From assembly GCA_013397455.1 (NCBI GenBank), contig VYZB01000120.1, positions 28,623 through 92,622 on the forward strand: DNA of 64,000 nucleotides. Reading direction: 5' to 3'. Origin of the DNA: Crotophaga sulcirostris (Eukaryota > Chordata > Aves > Cuculiformes > Crotophagidae). Under the pieces are notes generated by a model that made no database searches, was not told the DNA's origin, and worked only from the letters and a program-made list of their open reading frames with translations. How positions within the stretch are numbered: the stretch's first letter is position 1; each line of letters starts with the position of its first letter. Both the position numbers and the translations under genes were made by a program. Shown piece after piece: positions 51,781-64,000 of the stretch.

Positions 51781-52330
51781 CCCAGAGTTTGATTTCTAAT
51801 CGTGGCCTCTTCATCCCCTGGCTGTCAGGGAGTGAGTGCGGGGTGGAAGGAGGTGCTGTGCATCACTCAGCGGCAGCCCCTCCGGCTGCCTAATGAAAGG
51901 GACTGACAGGCTCTTACGGGAGACCCATCCAGCCCGCCTTGGCTGGAAGGATGATGGCCTTGGCACAGAGCATCGCGCCACAGGAGGTGACTTTTTCCCG
52001 GCTTTATAAACTCCATCCTTGAGGCCCTGTGTCGCTGCCAACTTCTCCTGCCCAATGCAGGACAGTCCAGGACTCCCTCTGGGGCTCATCCGACGGTTGG
52101 AGAGGCTGTTATTGAGAAACAGAGGATACACTCTCGCAGAGCGCGCCGAGCCTGGACCACCCTCGCTGAGCTTCCCACACCTGCTGGCTGGGAGACTGAG
52201 CGTTGGGGCTGGGAATGGTCGCAAGAATAGTACCATTGATAGGAAGCAGAAGCACAAAACAATTATTTATCTTGTGCTAGCAGTTTGTGAGGGGGGTATC
52301 GTGCGGGGCTCTCTGTAAGTTAGAAATCGG
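51781..52330. promoter_or_regulatory. Candidate CpG-containing regulatory block
   Basis: A GC-richer island within AT-rich intron, with CpGs clustered around 51860-51890, 51970-52000 and 52085-52150 (including GAGCGCGCCGAG). The minus-strand 148-codon frame and a plus-strand frame over it have no domain signature. It could be an intronic promoter for a noncoding transcript, an enhancer, or unrecognised old repeat DNA. No TATA box or splice structure links it to a gene. Confidence 0.28.
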
Positions 52331-54419
52331 CTCTATTCCCAGAGCATCAGTCCAACAGAAAACCCTACTGACAGGCACCCCAGAAATACGGAAAGGATTA
52401 GCACTCTGAATGCCAGGATGCTGTCACCAATGTTGTGCTTATATTAGCAGCCGTGCTCCAAGCCCCCCACCCTCTTCCATCATGGGGTAGCAGGAGGAAA
52501 TGCTGCTATCTTTTCAGTGTCAAATGTAATCAGACAAATGTGGGAGAGACTCTGTTTTGTAGATCTCGGGCAACCTCAGGATTACTATGCAAATATTAAT
52601 TTCCAACCTGTAATGGAAAAAGGGTAAGGATTTCTGCACCTTTGCTTTGCAAACTCCTCTCCTGAGCCCTGGTGTGCGATCACTGGTGACTGCACAGGGA
52701 AACCATTCCTGACGACTAAGGTCCCATTTCCACCACGAGTACCTGCTGTGGTTTGGATCAGTCATTTGATTTCATAGCACACAGGGCTGCCCTCTGCTAT
52801 GAGCCAGTGACATTTGAAGCTACTGGAGAAGCAGAGCAAGCAGTTAAGGACATTTCAGGCCTGTCTACCAGGATAAAACCTACCACAGGTTTTGTTTCAC
52901 CTGTGTCTGGCTCTACCCTTCTGATTAAATCACATGATTTATTAGGTTTGCCTAACGCAGGCAGAGCCCAGGCACCCTGTGTTCCCTAACAAGGTATCAC
53001 ACAAGCTCGTGCAAGCATTGTTCAGCCCCAAGACAAAGATATTATCCCTAGGCTGAAAGCACAGGTCAGTGTCCTTGCCTGATCAACCATTGGCAACTCT
53101 GCTGAACATACCAAAAAAGGGTCTGCCATCAAGTATTGCTGCTACTGGGGAGTTAAATCTTTTCCAGTGTCAACTAAGAATAAATCTGAACGGAGGGACA
53201 CACACTGCATGCTGCATCACGAAACCTTTTCAGAAGCCTACACAAAACCCAACCCAACCAAAACAACAACAAAGAGCTTTTCGGGAGATTTTGTTATGAC
53301 CTCATAATTGACCTGCTGATTCACCATTCAGCTGGGCAAAGGATTCATATGACACGAGTCTTTCCCTATCTTGTGAGAAGGATACCAAATAAAATGGAGC
53401 CACTGGTGTGAAACATGAAATTATCCTCTCACATTTCATCTGTCAATTATTTCACATCAGCAGTCAAGAAAAACAGATGTAATGAACAGCTCATCATTCA
53501 AAACAATCACCCACTAAACCCGATTCCCTTGCTAAATATATTCAGGGGAAGATCAGCAACGTTTGGATTTATACACAACACAAATTGAGTTCACTGGGCT
53601 GTTTTCTGTGCTGGGCCACACCAGGCCAGCTGTACCCCACACCTCTGAGGGTCTAGACAGCTGCCCACTCCCAACCCATGCCCCCTTACTGTACAATAGC
53701 TTGTGCAAAGACAGCCCCAGTTAGAAGCGCAGTGCCTTAATGTCCCGTACTTGATATCATGGGCATCTACCTCTCCTGGTGTACCAGTGCTCAAGAAAAA
53801 CTATTTGTGCAGGACAATAAAATAGCCAGGGCAGAAGATAATCACAGTACCATTATTATGTCCAAGGTAGATCCCAAAGTGAGGGCACATCAATCATGAA
53901 TGATACAGCTTCATTTAAAAAATTACTGACGTTCCTAAAACCAAGCCAAATTTAAGAGGCAGTCAGACACCCCCATTTTTTTCCATATATTTTCTTCAAG
54001 TGTTAGCTCTTTACAACCTTTGCCATCCTGCCCACGTCTGATTTTAGAACTAAAGCCTTAATGCTGCTGACTGTATCTCAGTGTAAGAAATACCTTAGAA
54101 ATTGCAGATGAGATAATTATCATGGCAGACTGCTATTTAAAAATGTGTTATTATGACTAATGGTAGAAGAAAAAAGGGTATTTTTTTTTTATTCCTCAAA
54201 ATATAGCACACACCTCTAAAAAAAAAAACCAATTAAATGCAGGGGTATAGCCTTTCTCCAATGCGATTATTAGAAATGGATGCTATATGGTCAATGGAGC
54301 ACTGCTTGAGCACGGGCAGTCACACAAGAGTGATGCTTCCCATCTAATCGCACAAACACGCCAACAAACTGCGGCACCTCGGTGGTCTGGTTCCTCACTG
54401 ATATTTCAGTTGTTTGGCT

Positions 54420-54790
54420 GCCGCAGCCACAGCCACAGAGAATTTTGAATTAAACAGTAGTGCTCGATGATGCTGACGCTCGCAGTCAAGCATATCTTGA
54501 TGAAATTAGAGATGCAGAAAATATTTTCTGACAGAGTGCATGAGCAAAACAGCCAGAAGTGCAGCCAGTTCGGTGCGAACGGCTCGTGCAGAGAGAGAGA
54601 CCGGGGAGATGCTGAAAATTGGACTCTCTGACTTTGGCAGGAAGAGGCGAATTTTATTAGCAATCTATGCCGCAAACATAACTTTCCGACTATTAACAGT
54701 TTGCAGTTGCCAAAAGAAAATCACCATTTCTAATTGCTTCTCAGCTTTTACATTTTAAAATGGAAAAAAAAAGAGGAAGGCAAGCAAACT
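54420..54790. promoter_or_regulatory. Candidate conserved noncoding element
   Basis: About 370 bases of high-complexity sequence, with balanced composition, CpGs (54456, 54570-54605) and palindromic GC/AT mixes. It contains no microsatellite or transposon signature and no credible coding frame. Motifs include TAATTGC, GAAATTAG and TTTGCAGTTGCC. It is the stretch of the distal intron that I would first align between species. Function is inferred from appearance only. Confidence 0.28.
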
Positions 54791-57700
54791 TACATCTCCA
54801 TTAGGTAAAATATTAGATAAGTGGAGAATATAGTGGCATCCAAGTTTAACAAAATCTTCACAAATGTAAACACTTTACGACTTTCTGCCCAAACCCAGCA
54901 CCTATAAATCCACAACAATTTTGCACACACATATTAAAAATGTGCAGGAAAATTTTGCAAAGCATCATAAATTATACAGGAATTGGTGAAAATAAGACCG
55001 GTTGTTCTTGCTGTTGCTATTTATTACATAGCGTGCTGGGTCTTAGCAGTCTGCAGACACTTCAGTTCCTTGAAGAAACATGTTGTGTTCTGATTTTCCT
55101 TTGAATTTAACAGAATGCAAATTTTAATTTAATAGTGGAAGAGACAGCAGGATTACTTCCAACCTGTAAAGCACCAAACCTGTTTTACTGTATTTCTTTC
55201 TAGCCCAGAAGTAAAATACAGCCTTTCTGGCTCCATGAGTAGTACCACAGTGATCACTGAGCAGAGGAAATTGCTCTGAAACAATACTTTTAAGTGTCTC
55301 TGACTTAGCGGTTTGGATGGGCTAAATGAGACTTTTAAAGCAGTGTGTCTAAACTCCATTGAAAACACCCTCAGCTTTTCAGAAGGTCCCCAAAGGTTCA
55401 CTAAGACACAGCATGTAGAAATTAGTAGCTAGCTCCTTTGCAGAGAAAGGCTGGCAAGCTTGACGGGGAAATACCCTTTAGTCATAGCAGGGAGAGTGGC
55501 CCTTGGGGAAGGGCCCAGATGGACTTGGCTCCCACGGTCAGCTACGCTGCCCAGCCAGAAACACACTGCTTGCCACTAAAACCAAACCAGCTGTTCTCAG
55601 CCACAAGGCTATATATCTATTAATTGCAAAAGTATCTTCATTCAGTGCTCTGATCATGCTAGCTAAGAAGACCACACATGCAAGGTTTCCAATTGCAATA
55701 AAAAAGTATTGATTAGATGCTCCATGAGGTGAGTGGTGATATTTCCTAACCTGCCTTGCCAGAACATGGCTAGCATATGTACTAGCTTGCAGAGGATGGG
55801 GTCTTGAAAACAAAATACAATTCTTTTACACATCCTTACTGGGGCCATGGATGTCAGAGAGAAGATAATGGAGATCTGAGCAGTAACAGATGTGCAATGG
55901 TTTGAAACTCATACTGATGACAAAGCCAAAGGAGTAACACTGCACATGGGCAAAATGCAGAAGGGAAGGGCTTGACTACAAGATCCCTGGACTACAAAGT
56001 GCCAGTTAGGGCTCACAGCCGCAGACAGCAAAGCTTTCTCGGTTGTCTATGGTCCCCCAGAGACCTTTTGGGGCCCTGGAAGCTGCCTGCAGCAATGCCA
56101 CGTGGTAGCCATGAGTCATGGTGCTCTTCCCCTCCACAAAATACTCCCAAACAAGAAGGGAAACACAGTTCCGGTGAAACAGATGAGTGGGAAGTGCCTC
56201 TTCCTCATGTGAGAAGCACTAAGCTCTAGCCCCTAGGTAGGACCCAGCCGCAGGGTAGATCCGATGTTCCTCTGACCGGGAACACTCAGGTCTAGCTCAG
56301 CTCCCACGTGCAACCAAGCTCCCCAAAAAGTATGCAGAGGAGAATGGGGGCAAATAAACCCAACCTTTCTTTCTTCCTTCTGCGAGATGGCAGAGCGACC
56401 CCTGCACGTGCATGTGTGCATTTGGAAGCCAGCTCCTGGGAGGTGCAGCAACCATGACAGCCTCTGCACGATGTGGCCCGCCCGGCACCCGCTGGGTCGG
56501 CGTGGTTCTGCACCCACCCCTACTGCTAGCCCCCTCGCAGTGCAACAATTTACCCTTGAATAAATTAGCAATAATTGGAAATCCACTTCACTGGACCTTA
56601 CGCAGCATGACTAATGTGACTCACTTTTTAGCTCTGTTCCTTTTGTGTAACCACTCAGCAAAGAGGGTGCCTTAGAAAAGAGAAGAACCAGTAAACTTTA
56701 TGCTGTGGAAAAAGAAATGACAGTCTCTGAAGAGTGATATAAAGGTTTAATGGGCGCTTTGGATGCACAAGAAGCAACTATTTTAAGAGTACTGTGGGGC
56801 ACAATGCTTCTAGTGATGGCTTTTTTGCCTTTGTATCCTTGTCTTTACCTTTTAGATGGTGCATGTTAATTTTGGTGGTACAGGGACAAGGCTCAGAAAT
56901 GTACATTGCTGCAACAAAAGGAATACAAATCTGCAGAGCACAAATAATTTTGAAAAAAGAACAAGAGCCTTGTGCTATTTGCTTGAAACATTGCAGGAGT
57001 TGGGTGGGCTGAGAGTCATCTCCATCTCAGCCTTTGTCTTCGTCCAGATCTCATATGAGAATGTAGTTAAACCATTTAAACTCCTCCTTCATGGAAAGAA
57101 ATCACATTAAAGTATATTTATAATGGTAAACACAGTAAAATTACATCATAAAAAGCTAACATGTTAGAAATGCAATTTTTAAAAAGTGAGAGTGCAAACA
57201 TTGTTAACTCTGGAGTGTCACATACATCAGTTTTCTTTTATGACGCTATTCAAGCTCATTGTATTGAGCTAATTGCCAGGTCATTTTTTTTCTCAAAAAA
57301 AATAAAACAAGAGGGATATTCAGCACATAAATGACTGTGTCAGCCCTGTAATATAGCACAGCTATAATACTCCAACAATTTGGCAAACTCTGAGCACTCA
57401 CAGTAACTTGCAACCTGGTATATGAAGTAAGCATCATGAACTACAATACAGAATTTGTGACACAATCAGCGTGGGTTTATTAATCTCAGATGCAAATGCC
57501 ATGTTTAAATATTTATCATTTGGTACCTGCTAACAGGTATTTTCCATTCTAGGGGGAGTACTTTTCTTTTGATATATGCACATAATTCCTATAACGTGAA
57601 GCCCAGATATGCATGTAGAAGAAGAGAAAAACACATCCCTGCAGCTACGATTTTTTCTAAGACATTAGTAAGACAAGTGTTTCACAATTTCTGTGCAGGA

Positions 57701-60700
57701 TCCTTAAGCAGAAATTGTGGTGCATGAAACAATCCCAGTTTCCAAGGAAAAAATTATAGCCTTTCATTCTCATAGCAGCATGTAACTAAGGTTTAGATGA
57801 GTGAACAGATGCATGCAAAAATCAGCCATGAGAATGGAAAACATTCATTTTCACAATCTGCTAATTTTGCTAGGTATGCATGAAACGGAGCCAAAGAGAT
57901 CTCCAGCAGAACGCAATGTCACAGTCTTGGCACAATGGGGAACTTTCTCAGATGCTCCTCGTGCCAGCACTGGCACTTGTACTGTACAGCTGTGTTTAGA
58001 GATCACTGAAATATACTGGAATCTCAAAGAGTTAATAATATGACTGCTATTAAAATATATTCTCTCCACTTCCCACTTTTCCAGGAAATTAGATGTGATT
58101 TTTTTCTTATTATTGCAGCTACCACTTTACATGAAGTAACAAGCTCAATAGAGAGATTTTTCGGAGTGCGTTTCCCTCTGCAACAACCTAAGTCCCTTAT
58201 CAAGTCCTTTCAATGAAAACTCCATGGTGTTGCCTTCACAGCACTTACATGACCCAAGCTTAGTGACCCCATGCAACGCTGAAAAAGATCCCAAATTTTG
58301 TATGATTTTTTATATTACTGTTCTTCTAAACCAGAGCAGAAATGAGCATATAATTAGACTGGGTAGATTAGACTGAATTAAAGAGTGTAGTAAAATCTTC
58401 TCTTAAGCAGTAGTTTCTCAGAAATAAGGCTTCTGACTTTTCAAGGGTGAATTATATGTCTTATTCTGTTGAAATGTAGATCTTATCAATTTAACTTCAC
58501 AGCTGGTGCCCGGCCTCCAAAAGCCTGACTCTAAAGCCCAAAGAAAGCAACTGGATTGAGCACCACCCTGTCTCATTTTAGCACGTTGAAAACAAGAGCC
58601 GTGGGCAAGAAAGGCTATATGGAAAAGCAGGAAGGGAGGAGACCGTTCCCTTGAGCGGCAGTCTTCATCTGACAGCTCCTTTGTGCCTGCTCTTGGCGTG
58701 GGAGGCTCGGGCCCTCCCGTTCCTAAAGAAGGTACCTTTAATCTCTTTCTCCCTAAACACGATTGAACGGAAGAACTTGGTTTTAGCAGCACGTTCAGGA
58801 TGAAGACTTTTATCTGAAGTGATTGGAGAGGTTTTTTGCAGAGGTTGCACTGGTTTCTGGTCTTCTCACCAGAGTCTTTCCCTTTGGAAATTTGGCAGCT
58901 TCATACATAAGGGGAATTTCATAGCTTATCTTTTGGGATCTTGGATCAATTTTAATGGGAAAAACCATTAAAGGAACTTGTCACATGGCTCCTGGAACCA
59001 CATGGAGAGTCAAGGATGTCTCCACACTCCAAGGCTTCCGCTCAAGCACTTGCATTTATATTTCTTGGCAAAACCTGCATTTATGTACTCACTTGATTTC
59101 CAGAAGAGGGTGAAAACCAGATGCTCTTCTTTGCACCATGCAGCTTACTCCCTGGGATGTCTACATGAAAGATACAGTGCTGATGGGGTTTATTTTAAGG
59201 AGGTGGTTGATTGGTAGCCTACAGTGTTGCCCTTTTCATGCCACACTCTGGAAGGAAAGAAAAAATAACTATGAAAGGAGGTGTGCTAGTGCCAAGGTGC
59301 TCTGTGAAGTGTACTTCCCCTCTGATCTATGACCTGGAATCAGTCCCCAGAGGCAGGGAGGTAGATGTTGCCAGGACAGCCCTCAGAGTGCTTACAAAAC
59401 TCTGCTGGAGTCCTGACATGAGGAGGAGGAAAATGAAAGGAGTAGTTTGGAAAAAATATACTTCTGTTTAGGCCACATCTGTGACCTGTAAAGCTGTCTC
59501 TAAAAGGGTACGCAGCCTCTATCCTTCCTTCACAGGCTCCATCAAAAGGAATGCCTGGAATCTGCAAGCTCCGTGCAGTGTAATGTTTCACTGTGTACGC
59601 TTTCCTCTTTCTTAAGTTCCAGTAGCGTGCATTATCATTTTTTATCTTCTTCAACGATTTATTTGTCCTTTACTGGGGAATCTCTCTTTCTTCTCATTTA
59701 AGACATTTCCAGGGTAATCATTCAGCATCAGAAGAACGAACAATTCACTTGTCTAAGTTAGATGCAACACCAGCATCCACTTCTCTGGCTTGTTCTAAAT
59801 TTGGCAATAATGTTTTTCAACAGTGCTTTGGGGAAAAAGTACCTTGCCTTTAGGGACTCCTACCAAAGTCTGCAAGTTTTTCAATATTGTAATGAAGGGA
59901 TATACCTTATCTGGTTTTCCTTCTGTGTTGAACAGGAAGCAAACCCATGTTTTGGGGGCTTTGGGATGCTATGGCATGGGTTACAGAGATGCATCACATA
60001 AGAGAAAAACAGGTAATTTCCATTCTGCGACAGCTTACTGCAGCCACTTGGAAAAAAAGCAACAAAAAAATTCAACTAGTTCACTGCAGTTACTGCAAAG
60101 CAAGGTCTTTAAATGCTATGAAGCTACCTTGGCAGGTCTATAGGTTGCTACCATGAGACTGACAAATGCTGGGGAACCTGTTTGCACGGGTCGGTGAGTG
60201 CATAGGAGAGAATATGGTGAGAAAACTCGGTAAGCCTTAAGAGTGAGAGTCAAGGAAACGTGTAAAGTGCCAAAAGGGAACCTGCAGAACATTACACTTG
60301 TATGAAATGGGAGTAATCTCATTACCGGAGGTGATAACCATTGCACCCCTGATGGAAATGCATAATTACTGAAAACAGCTAATCAACTGTAAGAGCAGCA
60401 GGGTAGCCAGAAGCTCCTATCTATACCATCTACTGTGCTTAACCCAGTTGAGCTGCTCCTCCTCCTCCACTTTCTATAAAATGATCGGTAAAACATGCTG
60501 CACGTACAGTGCCTCACATGTGGGTCAGTGCAGCTAAGTGATACAGTGCTTTGCATTTTTAATTGCAAATAAAACATACATCAACCCGCTGAAGTCTCCT
60601 TCCTGATTCTATAGGGTGCTGAAGCATGCCACAAGCTGTTTATTTCATAGCTACATCTGTGATAAACAGGGTTTGGAATTAGAGCTCCTCTTGAAAAAAA

Positions 60701-60868
60701 AAAGTGACAGCAAGTTTCTTACCATTCATCTCCGACTTTGAGAAGCCTTGCCTTTAATTTACTAACAACGTATATGGCTATGGGCAATAAGAAGCGGTAA
60801 TTCTCAGGTTAACAGTAAGACAAGCTCAATTGTTAATGAGATCTGGGGACAGCTATGGGAGTGCTCCA

Positions 60869-60899
60869 GTGTGTGTGCGTGTGTGTGTGTCTGTGTGTT
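60869..60899 (+). repeat. GT microsatellite (interrupted)
   Basis: A GT run of about 30 bases with two C interruptions. It is a typical intronic dinucleotide microsatellite. Confidence 0.9.
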
Positions 60900-61155
60900 T
60901 AATAACAAGAAGTCTGACTAATGGAAACTGCAGTGGGGCCATGAACCTCCACGCTTCATGGGTCCAGGGGACACAAATGGAGGAAATCAGGGGATCTGGG
61001 GCCAAGTACAGGATATACTGTCTAAGGTCAGATATGGGAGGTCTGTATTATGTGCGTATAGACATGTATTATACAGACACTGTGTATATATGCATACTAC
61101 TAGACAGAGGGAGTGTATGCAGGACTGGGAACAGGATTTGGCCATCATATTGTCC

Positions 61156-61179
61156 ATATATATATATATATATATATAT
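61156..61179 (+). repeat. AT microsatellite
   Basis: Twelve perfect AT units, which can extrude as a cruciform. Flanking CATATG and GTATAT motifs over about 300 bases make the neighbourhood AT-alternating. Confidence 0.9.
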
Positions 61180-62119
61180 CCATATGAGTGCTGTCTTTAC
61201 ATGAGTGCTGGTAAAGTCACTACTTTCTGACTGTGCTGAACCGAGTGGCCGTCCACTCAATATATTTTGCTCAGACAGAAAGTACATATACATATGCGTA
61301 TACAGACCGTATATATGTAAATATGTGGATGCATGTGCCTATTGGGAACACTTGCTCAGCCTCAGTGATGGTGGAAATGGCTCTAACAGGCTGCTGGATT
61401 CAGCAGCCTCTAACACATCGAGTTTTTCTTGTCCTTACCTTTCCAGTCTCTATCCAAGCACTTCCAACAAAAGGAGGAATTGTCTTGATTTGTTTTTAAA
61501 ACTGCAACAGGTAAGAGGAGAATACAGAGGCAGGGAAAAAATAGCTGTCAGCAGTTGCAAGTAAGGTATATAATTTTCCACTAGAAGAGCAGTAAAAACT
61601 AAGTGAATTGTTTCAAGGTTTTTAAACAGAAAGAGCTGGTCATGGAGGTGTCAGGCTGTTAAGAAAGAGCATAAATGAAAATTTCCCTGGTAGCATAGCG
61701 GTACCTTCAGTTTCATGCCTGTTGAGAATCTGATTTCTTGATTAGATTGGTAAACTAGGACTAGAACCACACAGGGATGCACACACATTGTGATGTTTGG
61801 AAAAAAAAAAAGCCATAGGCTAAAGTGTATAAGCTCTCCCTGGAGCACAGACAGGAATCCAGGTCTCTCTTCTCTTATGTTCATGTCCTAACCATCGAGC
61901 TAGAAAGTCAGTTTCAGGCTTAGATTCGCTCTCTGGCCCAGTTAATATTTACTTATTTAAAACAAAGTGGGGAATGTCTCTACCACAGAGCTGCGTGCAG
62001 ACAGATGCCGTATTAGAGTTTTATTTAGCAAGCAGGGTGCTGTTGCCACTCCAGCTAAGAACTAATAGACATCCAGTTCCTGATTCCTGGACAAGTTTTC
62101 TAACCAACAGGAAATTCAC

Positions 62120-64000
62120 GCAATCACATAGACTAATTCAGGTTGGAAGAAACTTCAGGAGACCACCTCATCCATCTACCTCCTCAAAGCAGGGCTAACT
62201 ACTGCACTATACCAGGTTGCCTGTGGCTTCATCCAGCCAAGAGTTCAACACGCCCGCAGAGGGGGGATGCCCCACTGCTCTGGACAGCCTCTTCCAGTGT
62301 TTGACCACCTGCGTGGGGAAGGTTTTTTTCCCTTGTTTTCAATCAGCATCTCCCCTCATGCTGCTTGTGGCCATCGCTCTCGCACTGTTGCTGAGCTCCT
62401 CTGAGAAGAGCCTGGCTCTGCCATCCAGCCAGCTCTCCTCAGGCAGAAAAGCCTTCACTGAGCCCCCTTCAGTTGTCTCTTCTCCAGGATGAACAAACCC
62501 AGCTTCTCAGCCTCCCCTTCTGCGCCATGACCACCTTGCTGGTCCTTCCTGCTCTCCCTCCCATTGGTCAGTCTCCCTCTTGTCCTGGAGTCCACAGCTG
62601 GGCACAGACACCCCACAAGGAGACCCTCAAAAGCCAAGTGGAAGAGAGAGACCCCTTCCCTGAACGTGCTGTCTGCACCTGTGCCAGCACAGCCCTGGAG
62701 GTGGTGATGGCCTTTGCTGCAAGTGTGCGCTGCTGACCCTGCTCAGCCTGCTGTGAAACAGCACCGAGGGCCTTCTTGGCAGAGATGCCCCCAAGGGAGT
62801 CACACACACACACACTCCTGACCTGTACTGGTTATCCCAGTATGGGATTATCTCAGCCCAGGGCTGGGACTTTGCTTTTGATCTTGCCTGCCCCTTCCTC
62901 CAGATTGCAGAAGTCCCTCTAAGGGGTGGTCCTGCTGTCCAGTCATTCCCCTACAGAACAGTATCACCTGCAAACCATCTAATCACCCAGGTTGCTGATT
63001 AAAATATTACACAATATCTGCAAAAAAAGCCACTTTAAACCAAGCACCAGCTAGGTTTTGGTCTACTCGGCACTATTCTTTGAGTTCTACAGTCCAGACA
63101 GTCTGCCTATATGGTCTATTTCTCCTCCAGCTGGCTACCAGGATATCATGGGACACTATGTCAAAAGCCTTATTAACTTTAAGGGAAAAGACATCCATTG
63201 CTGCCCCCTCATCCAAACTGTAAACCATCTCAAAAGAGAAGGCTAATCAGGTTTGTTTGCTCCTAATCAGTCCATTCTAGATCCTTAGGTTAGATCCTTA
63301 GTGTCTTGAAATATCTTCCATGAGAACCAGCATCATCCCTTTCGTGGAGACTAGCATGAAGTTGATGGGTCTGCAGTTCCTCACTCTTACCCTTTCTGAT
63401 GAGGGATGCCACATTCGCCTTTCTCCAGGCACCAGGAACAACTTCCAGGCACCATGACCTTTCAGTGATGACAGACAGCAGCTTCAGGATGACGCTAGCC
63501 AGCTCGCTTAGTGACCTCCAGCATGTCCTGACTGGTCACATGGACCTGCTTATTTAAATAGACCCTAACTCCATCCTCTACTGCATGTAACACCTCTCTT
63601 CCCCAGGCTTTCCTTCTAGGACACAAGGAGATGACCAGGAGCTCTGAGAGCAGCCTGACTGTAAAGCCAGAGGCAAAGAAAGTATTGAACACCTCAGCCT
63701 TATCCGTGTCCTGCAAGCAGTGGCACCACTCTCGGTAGACCCACATTTCCCCTGGTCTTCATTATGATGCTGACAAAAGTGTTGAAACCTTCGTGGTTAC
63801 CCTCCAGGTCCGTCACAAATTTTGCCTCCTGACAGGCTTTGACCTTCTTCTTTCGGTCCTTACATGTCCAAGCAATATTCCTCTATTCTGCCTTGGTAGC
63901 CCACTCCTGCTTCCATTTCCTGTGTGCTTCCTTTGTGTGCTTGAGTTAAATCAAGAGTTTCCCATTCAGCAAGCCGGCCTCCTGCCATGCCTGCCTGTTC
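62120..64000 (-). mobile_element. CR1 LINE, longer degraded copy (antisense, runs off right edge)
   Basis: The 3' end lies near 62120, with AGGTTGGAAGAAACTTCAGG in CR1 antisense form. It is followed by 3' UTR landmarks such as GGACAGCCTCTTCCAGTGTT and GAGAAGAGCCTGGCTCTG. Further on, minus-strand remnants of ORF2 appear. Around 63110-63215 a decayed reverse-transcriptase stretch reads as Lys-Ala-Phe-Asp-x-Val-Ser-His after one-frame translation. At 63495-63746 a frame begins after the window's Trp-Val-Tyr-Arg-Glu-Trp and includes TDKAEVFNTFFASGFT, the linker before the reverse transcriptase in CR1 ORF2. Stops, frameshifts and apparent deletions show that it is inactive. Its 5' side continues past 64000. 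Confidence 0.9.
63495..63746 (-). pseudogene. CR1 ORF2 fragment (endonuclease-RT linker)
   Basis: An 83-codon open frame within the antisense CR1. It includes DKAEVFNTFFASGFT, a conserved motif of CR1 ORF2 proteins upstream of the reverse transcriptase fingers. The next expected block (the proline-rich Met-Gly-Pro-Asp-Gly region) is disrupted, so this is a relic, not a gene. It ends in a stop at 63495-63497. Confidence 0.8.

Larger units (their letters stand above)
52331..62119 (-). other. CLYBL: CLYBL upstream intron, distal part
   Basis: Intronic sequence without recognisable exons. I searched the minus strand for the Asp-Cys-Glu-Asp-Gly and Pro-Gly-Asn-Asp motifs expected in CLYBL exon 2 and found neither. 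It contains a complex block at 54420-54790, GT and AT microsatellites near 60.87 and 61.16 kb, and scattered A/T runs. Confidence 0.65.

Noticed and set aside
62473..62815. Several overlapping open frames on both strands near the CACACA run
   Set aside because: These are within the 3' part of the degraded CR1 and have no coding role.
26149..64000. Search for CLYBL exons 1 and 2
   Set aside because: No minus-strand sequence fitting the Asp-Cys-Glu-Asp-Gly or Pro-Gly-Asn-Asp motifs with splice sites was seen, so I do not annotate them in the window.
1..64000. CRISPR arrays, bacterial operons, tRNA or rRNA genes
   Set aside because: No regularly spaced repeats, no prokaryotic-style gene packing, and no cloverleaf or rRNA sequence that I could recognise. 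The window is vertebrate intronic DNA.

Overview
The window is vertebrate nuclear DNA, most likely from a bird. It holds two antisense CR1 LINE copies of avian type, few other recognisable repeats, and the interior of one widely spaced gene. That gene is CLYBL, on the minus strand. It encodes a mitochondrial citramalyl-CoA lyase (citrate lyase beta-like, CitE superfamily). Five consecutive coding exons can be read with exact splice junctions and compatible phases: 26148-25960, 22426-22325, 20544-20451, 19076-18909 and 13782-13658. Spliced together they give about 225 uninterrupted residues, covering the middle and most of the C-terminal half of the enzyme. I number them 3 to 7 by comparison with an eight-exon human gene layout recalled from memory.

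Layout by increasing coordinate: 1-13657 is the 5' part of the last CLYBL intron. I could not find the terminal exon, which should carry the catalytic Asp, so it probably lies off the left edge. From 13658 to 26148 come exons 7 to 3, separated by introns of 5.1, 1.4, 1.8 and 3.5 kb. From 26149 to 64000 is upstream intron. No exon 1 or 2 motif could be found there, so those exons should lie off the right edge. This intron holds a 3'-end CR1 fragment (about 37.6-38.1 kb), a longer degraded CR1 with 3' region and ORF2 remnants (about 62.1 kb to the window end), short microsatellites, one ambiguous base inside a small duplication, and several complex stretches that look like candidate noncoding regulatory DNA.

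In other vertebrates CLYBL lies between TM9SF2 (upstream) and ZIC5/ZIC2 (downstream). If synteny holds, the left edge leads toward ZIC5/ZIC2 and the right edge toward TM9SF2. This is inference, because neither neighbour is in the window.

I found no bacterial, phage or CRISPR-like system and no complete second gene. The most interesting signals concern splicing. Exon 7 begins with a donor-like GTAAGC directly after its acceptor AG, so joining exons 6 and 7 recreates a 5' splice site of the recursive-splicing type. Exon 5 has an unusual donor (GTTGTT). Most open frames in the window are chance ORFs in intronic DNA.
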